A stretch of DNA of 64,000 nucleotides from Methylobacterium sp. NMS14P (GTDB taxonomy: Bacteria; Pseudomonadota; Alphaproteobacteria; Rhizobiales; Beijerinckiaceae). The position numbers were made by a program, and so were the translations under genes. Within the stretch, counting starts at the first letter, position 1, and every line of letters begins with the position of its first letter. Shown one piece after another: positions 58,820 to 64,000 of the stretch. A model generated the notes under the pieces. The model saw only the letters and a program-made list of their open reading frames with translations. It was not told the DNA's origin and made no database searches. The stretch lies in the NCBI RefSeq assembly GCF_028583545.1, contig NZ_CP087106.1:3456501-3520500 (forward strand), given 5' to 3'.

Positions 58820-59592
58820 CCGTCCATTTCATCGGCGCCGGCCCCGGCGCGGCCGACCTGATCACGGTGCGCGGGCGCGACCGCATCGCCGCCTGCCCCG
58901 TCTGCCTCTACGCCGGGTCGCTCGTGGCCCCCGAGATCCTGGGCTGGTGCCCGCCCGGCGCCCGGATCGTCGACACGGCGCCGCTCGACCTCGACGCCAT
59001 CGTGGCGGAGATCCGGGCGGCGCACGCGGCCGGCCAGGACGTGGCGCGCCTGCATTCCGGTGACATGTCGATCTGGAGCGCCCTGGCCGAGCAGATGCGC
59101 CGGCTCGACGCGCTCGCCATTCCCTACACGGTGACGCCCGGTGTCCCCGCCTTCGCGGCCGCGGCCGCGCTGCTGCGCCGGGAGCTGACCGTTCCGGGCG
59201 TGGCGCAGAGCGTCGTCCTGACCCGCACCTCCGGGCGGGCGAGCGCCATGCCCGAGCGGGAGACGCTGGCGGCCTACGCGGCCACCGGCGCGACGCTGGC
59301 GATCCACCTGTCGATCCACGTGGTCGAGGCCGTCGCCGCCGAGCTGATCCCCTTCTACGGCCCGGCCTGCCCCGCGGCGGCGGTGTTCCGCGCCTCGTGG
59401 CCGGACGAGCGGGCGCTCGTCGGCGACCTCGCCGCGCTGCCGAGGCTCGTCGCGGAGGCCGGCCTGGAGCGCACCGCCCTGATCCTGGTCGGACCGGCGC
59501 TGGGCGCCGCGGAATTCCGCGAGAGCGCGCTCTACGCGCCCGACTACGACCGGCGCTACCGGCCCGGCGGCACGGTCGGGACCCGCCCGTGA
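58816..59592 (+). CDS. cobM: Precorrin-4 C11-methyltransferase CobM
   Basis: 258 residues. [35 protein letters not shown] and [12 protein letters not shown] are standard for this methylase, which turns precorrin-4 into precorrin-5. The start at 58816 overlaps the cobE stop. It overlaps the GTG of cobB by four bases. Confidence 0.94.
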   Translation: MTVHFIGAGPGAADLITVRGRDRIAACPVCLYAGSLVAPEILGWCPPGARIVDTAPLDLDAIVAEIRAAHAAGQDVARLHSGDMSIWSALAEQMRRLDALAIPYTVTPGVPAFAAAAALLRRELTVPGVAQSVVLTRTSGRASAMPERETLAAYAATGATLAIHLSIHVVEAVAAELIPFYGPACPAAAVFRASWPDERALVGDLAALPRLVAEAGLERTALILVGPALGAAEFRESALYAPDYDRRYRPGGTVGTRP

Positions 59593-60905
59593 GCGCCCCC
59601 GGCCTCCTCGTCGCGGCGCCGCGCTCCAGCTCCGGCAAGACGACCGTCACCCTCGCGCTGATGCGCGCGCTCACGCGGCGCGGCCTGCGGGTGCGCGGCG
59701 CGAAGTGCGGTCCCGACTACATCGACCCGGCCTTCCACCAGGCCGCGACCGGCCATCCGAGCTTCAACCTCGACAGCTTCGCCATGGCGACGCCGCTGCT
59801 CGACGCCCTGGCGGGCGCGACGGCGGCGGCCGATCTGGTGATCGCCGAGGGGTCGATGGGCCTGTTCGACGGTGTCCGGGCGGCCGAGAACCGGACCGGG
59901 GCGAATGCCGACATCGCCGCGCGCTACGGCTGGCCGGTGGTGCTCGTGGTGGACGTGTCGGGCGCGGCGCAATCGGCCGCCGCCGTGGCGCTCGGCTGCT
60001 CCCTCTACGATCCCCGCATCCGGATCGCCGGCGTGATCCTCAACAAGGTCGCGAGCGCCCGCCACCGGCGCCTCGTGGAGGCCGGCATGGAGCGCGCCGG
60101 GCTGCCGGTGCTCGGGGCGCTGATGCGCGACGCGCAGCTCGTCCTGCCCGAGCGCCACCTGGGGCTCGTGCAGGCCGGCGAGACCGCGGATCTCGCCGCC
60201 CGTCTGGATCGCCTCGCCGACCTCGCCGAGGCGGGCATCGACCTCGACGCCGTGACGGCCTGCGCGGGCGGTGCCGTGCCGGCCTCCGGCGGCCAGCTGC
60301 CCCGGCCGCCCGGACAGCGCGTGGCGGTCGCCCGGGACGCGGCGTTCAGCTTCCTGTACCCGCATCTCGAGACCGGCTGGCGGATGGCCGGCGCCGAGCT
60401 CGTGCCGTTCTCGCCGCTGGCCGACGAAGGACCGCCCGAGGATTGCGACGTCTGCTGGCTGCCCGGCGGCTATCCGGAGCTGCACGCGGGTCGGATCGCC
60501 GGTGCGGCCCGGTTCCTGGACGGCCTGCGCCGCTTCGCCCGGACCCGGCCCGTCCACGGGGAGTGCGGCGGCTACATGGTCCTCGGGCAGACGCTCCAGG
60601 ATGCCGACGGCGCCACCCATCCCATGGCGGGCCTCCTGCCGGTCGCGACCTCGTATCACCGGCGCAAGCTGCATCTCGGCTACCGCGTCGCGCGGCTGTG
60701 CGGATCCGGCATGCTCGGCGCCGCGGGCGCGCGCCTCGTCGGCCACGAGTTCCACTATGCCAGCGAGCTCTCGCCGATCGCCCCGGAGGCGACGGCGCTC
60801 GCCCGCGTCTCGGATGCCGAAGGTGTCGATCTGGGTTTGGCCGGCCACCGGGTCGGACCCGTCACCGGCAGCTTCTTCCACCTGATCGCGACCGATCCGC
60901 CGTGA
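59589..60905 (+). CDS. cobB: Hydrogenobyrinate a,c-diamide synthase CobB
   Basis: 438 residues from GTG. The N-terminal ATP-binding domain has [16 protein letters not shown] and KCGPDYIDP; the C-terminal glutaminase has its Cys in [11 protein letters not shown]. It amidates the a and c side chains with glutamine, making the substrate of CobNST. Last gene of the operon; it converges on the XRE regulator with 19 bases between stops. Confidence 0.94.
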   Translation: MSAPGLLVAAPRSSSGKTTVTLALMRALTRRGLRVRGAKCGPDYIDPAFHQAATGHPSFNLDSFAMATPLLDALAGATAAADLVIAEGSMGLFDGVRAAENRTGANADIAARYGWPVVLVVDVSGAAQSAAAVALGCSLYDPRIRIAGVILNKVASARHRRLVEAGMERAGLPVLGALMRDAQLVLPERHLGLVQAGETADLAARLDRLADLAEAGIDLDAVTACAGGAVPASGGQLPRPPGQRVAVARDAAFSFLYPHLETGWRMAGAELVPFSPLADEGPPEDCDVCWLPGGYPELHAGRIAGAARFLDGLRRFARTRPVHGECGGYMVLGQTLQDADGATHPMAGLLPVATSYHRRKLHLGYRVARLCGSGMLGAAGARLVGHEFHYASELSPIAPEATALARVSDAEGVDLGLAGHRVGPVTGSFFHLIATDPP

Positions 60906-60924
60906 CGCCGGCCTGCCGCGCCTG

Positions 60925-61419
60925 TCAGGCCGGATCCGTCGTCGGCGCCGGCGCGCGGTTCTGCGCCAGGCGCGCCGCGCTGCGGACCAGCGCGAGCACG
61001 TCGCGGCGCATCTGCTCGTCCTCGATCTGGGCGTAGGCGCGCAGCAGCTCGATGGCGCCGTGGGCGCTGAGGAAGCCGAAGACATCCTCCTGGGCGTTCT
61101 CGCGCGGCTCGCTCTCCTCGAAGAACGCGGAGACCGGAACCTCGAGGAGGCGCGCGATCTCGCGCAACCGGCCGGCACCGACGCGATTCTGACCCTTCTC
61201 GTATTTCTGGACCTGCTGGAAGGTCACGCCGACCGCGTTGCCGAGCGCGGTCTGGCTCATGCCGCGAGCCTTGCGCAGGGCGGTGATCCGGATGCCGACC
61301 AGGCGATCGACGTCGGTCGTCTGCTTCGGCATCGTCTGGCCGGAGGTATCCTTCTCCATGGCGTGGGCTGCATCCTCCTGCGGACGCGGTGTCTTCGCCT
61401 CGCTGTCGCGCCGCTTCAC
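60925..61419 (-). CDS. XRE-family helix-turn-helix regulator
   Basis: 164 residues from GTG 61419, which has AAGGGG nearby. A Cro/C1-type HTH is at about 40-97 (RITALRKARGMSQTALGNAVGVTFQQVQKYEKGQNRVG), followed by an effector-less helical tail. Alphaproteobacterial relatives act in stress or developmental control. Later Met codons at 61359 and 61332 are possible starts; the HTH is intact in each. Divergent from the IsdG-like gene with palindromes between. Confidence 0.8.
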   Translation of the reverse strand: MKRRDSEAKTPRPQEDAAHAMEKDTSGQTMPKQTTDVDRLVGIRITALRKARGMSQTALGNAVGVTFQQVQKYEKGQNRVGAGRLREIARLLEVPVSAFFEESEPRENAQEDVFGFLSAHGAIELLRAYAQIEDEQMRRDVLALVRSAARLAQNRAPAPTTDPA

Positions 61420-61714
61420 CGTCCGCCCCTTAGTCGCATGTCCTGCACGCCAGGTTGCCGGTACTCCGTGCCGCTATCCGGCTATAGCCCTGATCCCGGC
61501 ACAGGTGAACCGCGGCGCAGTAGGACACCAAGTTGTCAAGCTTCGCAAGTCGAAGGTTACATCTTCTAGTTTAAGCCCACACATCTTTGCAACATTGTTG
61601 CTCAAATGTCGACGCTGAGCTCTCGCCTGCTTTCGAGGTGCGCCTTGTCGCCGCGCGGGCGTTCCCCTTAGGAGCACAGACGCATGTAGGTTCGGTACCG
61701 CGCAGGAGACACGC
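61420..61714. promoter_or_regulatory. Divergent control region with palindromes
   Basis: 295 bases. CTTCG-caagt-CGAAG at 61541-61555 and GCAACA-T-TGTTGC at 61589-61601 lie in a less GC-rich core (61530-61610), between the XRE gene and the IsdG-like gene. They are likely operators, possibly for the XRE protein itself. No gene seen. Confidence 0.5.
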
Positions 61715-62059
61715 ATGTTCATCGCGATGAATCGCTTCAAGGTCGTTAAGGACGCGACGGCGGATTTCGAGGCCGTCTGGCTCGGCCGCGACAGCCACCT
61801 CGGCGAGATGCCCGGCTTCGTGGAGTTCCACCTGCTCCGCGGACCCGAGCACGAGGATCACGTGCTCTACGCCTCGCACACGATCTGGCGGTCGCGCGCG
61901 GATTTCGAGGCCTGGACCCGATCCGAGCAGTTCCGCAAGGCGCACGGCCGCGTGCCCTCGACCAAGCCCCTCTATCTCGGCCACCCGCAATTCGAGGGTT
62001 TCGAGGCGATCCAGACGGTCGGCGGGACCACCGAGGCTCGCCAGGACGCGGACGCCTGA
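61715..62059 (+). CDS. IsdG/HmoA-like antibiotic biosynthesis monooxygenase family protein
   Basis: 114 residues, ABM fold (dimeric ferredoxin-like barrel). Asn6 (MFIAMNRF), Trp67 and His77 occupy the positions of the Asn/Trp/His triad of IsdG heme oxygenases, and SHTIWRSRADFEAWTRSEQFRKAH is the typical middle. It probably breaks down heme to free iron. A GAGAC lies just upstream of the ATG and a hairpin follows the stop. Confidence 0.85.
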   Translation: MFIAMNRFKVVKDATADFEAVWLGRDSHLGEMPGFVEFHLLRGPEHEDHVLYASHTIWRSRADFEAWTRSEQFRKAHGRVPSTKPLYLGHPQFEGFEAIQTVGGTTEARQDADA

Positions 62060-62394
62060 TCGAGACCGACCCCGGCCCTCGGCGGCCGGGGTCATCCGGG
62101 GGCTCCGACGCGGTTGAACCCGCGAACGAAGAAACCCGCGTGAATTGAAATAACTCCGGCGCAAACGGTTCCCTATCGAATCTGGCGCCTGCCGGATGCG
62201 CCGAACAGTCACTCAGCATTAATCATGTATTGCAACGTCCGGGGGCTCGCCCTAGGTCGCAGCCTTCCTTCGTGACTGCGATCGTGAACCCGCGGGGCCC
62301 GCGGCTTGCTCCGTCACCGTCACCAGGCGGCGCTGAAACCTTTCGTGTCTCAGACTGGTACAGAGTCCGACTAAGACGGGACGTTGCGGGTCAG
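62060..62394. other. Intergenic region upstream of sugar transferase
   Basis: 335 bases. After the hairpin there is a moderately AT-rich stretch (62140-62240) that probably holds the promoter of the sugar transferase. The frame from 62230 to 62394 is open in phase with that gene but shows no homology. Confidence 0.45.
62068..62093 (+). terminator. Hairpin after IsdG-like gene
   Basis: GACCCCGGCC (62068-62077), CTCGGC loop, GGCCGGGGTC (62084-62093): ten perfect pairs eight bases after the stop. No T-run follows, so termination may be partial. Confidence 0.55.
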
Positions 62395-63900
62395 ATGTTT
62401 CACGATCGGCTTCCGGAGACGTTTCAGGCGCTGCCGACCTCGGCGGAGCGCCGCCGCAATGTGTGGTCGGCCCTGCTGCCGCGCCGCGGTCGTGCGCTGG
62501 CGCGCATCGCCCTCTCCATGGCGCTCGCTGTCACCGACATCGCGGCGATCCTGGCGGTGACGCTGGGCATCGAGTGCGCCTACCACGTCCTCGCGCAGGA
62601 CAGCACGGTCTGGGCGGGCCTCGTCCGCGGCCTGCGGCTGTCTGCGCTGCTCGCCCTGGTGATCGTCGCCACGAACGTCCTCCGGGAGGAGTACAGCCTC
62701 GAGAACGTGATGGCGCAGAAGCCGGGCGTCCAGCGCGCGGTCTCCCTCTGGCTGATCGCCTGGGCCGCCGTGCTGGTCGTGAGCTTCATGACGAAGACGA
62801 CCAACGATTACTCGCGGCTCGTCTCGCTCGGGATCTTCGCCGCCGGCCTGCCGGTCCTGATCGGGGCGCGGGCCGCCGTGCGGCGGCTCGTCCGCGATCG
62901 GCTGAGCGCCGGCTCGGCCACCGCGAGCCGGATCCACCTCGTGGGCTACGAGGAGGACATCGCGCGCTTCTACGCCGGCAAGGAGGTCGACCAGCTCGGC
63001 TCGCGGATCATCGGGACGAGCTACCTGCGGCGCGTCGATCCCGGCGCCGACGCGGCCACGCGCCACGACCAGCTGCAGGAGGATCTCGACCTCGCGGTCT
63101 CGGTGGTGCGCTTCCTGCGGCCGGACGACGTCTTCGTCCTGGTGCCCTGGGCCGACACCGCGGAGGTCGAGCGCTGCATCGACGCCTTCCTGCGGGTGCC
63201 CTCGGCCCTGCACCTGCGTCCCGGCGCCGTGCTCGACCGGTTCCCCGACCTGCAGGTCGCCCGGGTCGGCGGCGTCTCGGGGATCAACATCGGCCGCCGG
63301 CCGCTCAACGTGGGCGAGGTCATGCTCAAGCGCGCCCTCGACCTGACGGTCGCGACCATCGCCCTCGTGTCGCTGTCGCCGCTGCTCGCCGCGATCGCGG
63401 TCGCGATCAAGCTCGACAGCCCCGGTCCCGTCTTCTTCCGGCAGAAGCGCTACGGCTTCAACCAGCAGCCGTTCGGCGTGTTCAAGTTCCGGTCGATGCG
63501 GGCGGATCCGAGTGCCGCCTTCCGGCAGGCGACCCGCAACGACAGCCGGATCACCCGGATCGGCGCGATCCTGCGCCGGACGAATCTCGACGAGCTGCCC
63601 CAGCTGATCAACGTCCTGCGCGGGGAGATGTCGCTGGTCGGACCCCGTCCGCACGCGCTGGCGCACGACCGGAGCTTCGAGCGCCGGATCGCCCTCTACG
63701 CGCGACGCCACAACGTGAAGCCCGGCATCACCGGCTGGGCCCAGGTCAACGGCTACCGCGGGGAGACGCAGACCGACCTCGCCATGGAGCGGCGCGTCGC
63801 CTGCGACCTGCACTACATCGACAACTGGTCGATCTGGTTCGACATCCAGATCATGATCCAGACGGTCGTCTCGCGCCGCGCCTACCAGAACGCGTTCTGA
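62395..63900 (+). CDS. Polyprenyl-phosphate sugar-1-phosphate transferase (WcaJ/ExoY type)
   Basis: 501 residues. About four to five N-terminal membrane segments (from about 38-180), a soluble CoA-binding-like part (about 225-300), then the bacterial sugar transferase domain about 305-500: KRALDLTVATIALV (membrane hairpin), the KFRSMR motif, DELPQLINVLRGEMSLVGPRP and KPGITGWAQVNG. It attaches a sugar-1-phosphate, often glucose or galactose, to undecaprenyl phosphate, the first step of exopolysaccharide synthesis at the inner membrane. The start at 62395 matches the family; 62230 is open but has no homology. The rest of an EPS cluster would lie beyond the window. Confidence 0.87.
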   Translation: MFHDRLPETFQALPTSAERRRNVWSALLPRRGRALARIALSMALAVTDIAAILAVTLGIECAYHVLAQDSTVWAGLVRGLRLSALLALVIVATNVLREEYSLENVMAQKPGVQRAVSLWLIAWAAVLVVSFMTKTTNDYSRLVSLGIFAAGLPVLIGARAAVRRLVRDRLSAGSATASRIHLVGYEEDIARFYAGKEVDQLGSRIIGTSYLRRVDPGADAATRHDQLQEDLDLAVSVVRFLRPDDVFVLVPWADTAEVERCIDAFLRVPSALHLRPGAVLDRFPDLQVARVGGVSGINIGRRPLNVGEVMLKRALDLTVATIALVSLSPLLAAIAVAIKLDSPGPVFFRQKRYGFNQQPFGVFKFRSMRADPSAAFRQATRNDSRITRIGAILRRTNLDELPQLINVLRGEMSLVGPRPHALAHDRSFERRIALYARRHNVKPGITGWAQVNGYRGETQTDLAMERRVACDLHYIDNWSIWFDIQIMIQTVVSRRAYQNAF

Positions 63901-64000
63901 CCGCCACCCGGCGGTCGTCCGGCGCTCCCGGTTCGCGCGGCGCGCTCGGATGGCCGGGCGGCTCGGCCCGGGCGGGGCTCCTCAGGGGGCCTGCTTCCGG

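Noticed and set aside
63901..64000. Start of a further gene at the right edge
   Set aside because: The last 100 bases show no start codon with a ribosome site and no recognisable protein pattern.

Overview
The window is high-GC (about 70 percent by eye), densely coding DNA from an alphaproteobacterium. Gene content points to the Hyphomicrobiales, and most likely to a Methylobacterium-like methylotroph. The pointers are ChvI/ChvG followed by the short alphaproteobacterial HPr kinase, the aerobic (CobG/CobN type) cobalamin operon under a B12 riboswitch, a PQQ-type sorbosone dehydrogenase with its own cytochrome c, a trpE-trpG-trpD-trpC-moaC-moeA string, and a MSMEG_0565/MSMEG_0570 pair. The genus is inference; no rRNA or tRNA is present to confirm it.

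Layout. 1-10 kb: the edge-truncated N-carbamoyl-amino-acid hydrolase, TerB-like, YbdK and CYTH-CHAD genes on the minus strand, SelB on the plus strand, then a small secreted Cys protein, the MSMEG_0570/0565 pair and an SGNH hydrolase. 9.8-17.5 kb: hslV and hslU, separated by two methyl-accepting chemotaxis proteins and a SulP transporter. 17.7-22.2 kb: RhtA exporter converging on chvI-chvG-hprK-PTS IIA. 22.4-31.4 kb: HugZ-like protein, a small conserved protein, lepA, cytochrome c, sorbosone dehydrogenase, a UDP-galactopyranose-mutase-like flavoprotein and a large STT3-like membrane protein; this stretch carries two families of palindromic intergenic repeats. 31.4-39.2 kb: minus-strand ppiD-trpE-trpG-trpD-trpC-moaC-moeA. 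39.4-46.7 kb: tpiA, NTF2-like protein, secG, pyrG, holC, S10 carboxypeptidase, and an unusual fucosyltransferase-like protein. 46.9-60.9 kb: cobalamin riboswitch, then cbtB-cbtA-DUF1636-cobW-cobN-cobG-cobH-cobI-cobJ, cobK inverted, and cobL-cobE-cobM-cobB. 60.9-63.9 kb: XRE regulator, IsdG-like monooxygenase, and a polyprenyl-phosphate sugar-1-phosphate transferase.

How the genes work together. The cobalamin block is the main system. Riboswitch-controlled cobalt uptake (CbtBA) and metallation (CobW, CobN) sit in front of the corrin-ring enzymes taking precorrin-2 to hydrogenobyrinate a,c-diamide. All steps of that stretch are present except CobF. Most genes overlap their neighbour by 1-4 bases. 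The oddest spot is the cobK/cobL divergent start, built from 15-base repeats that each carry a CATG, so every repeat provides an in-frame ATG on both strands. The trp/moa block joins tryptophan synthesis, molybdenum cofactor synthesis and a periplasmic folding factor in one minus-strand run. ChvI/ChvG and the PTS kinase are a single translationally linked unit, but HPr (ptsH) is not here.

I found no CRISPR array, insertion sequence, prophage, tRNA or rRNA. No single locus is clearly a new system. The best leads are the cobK/cobL start repeats, the missing cobF, the two unassigned glycan-related proteins, and the isolated MSMEG_0565/0570 pair.
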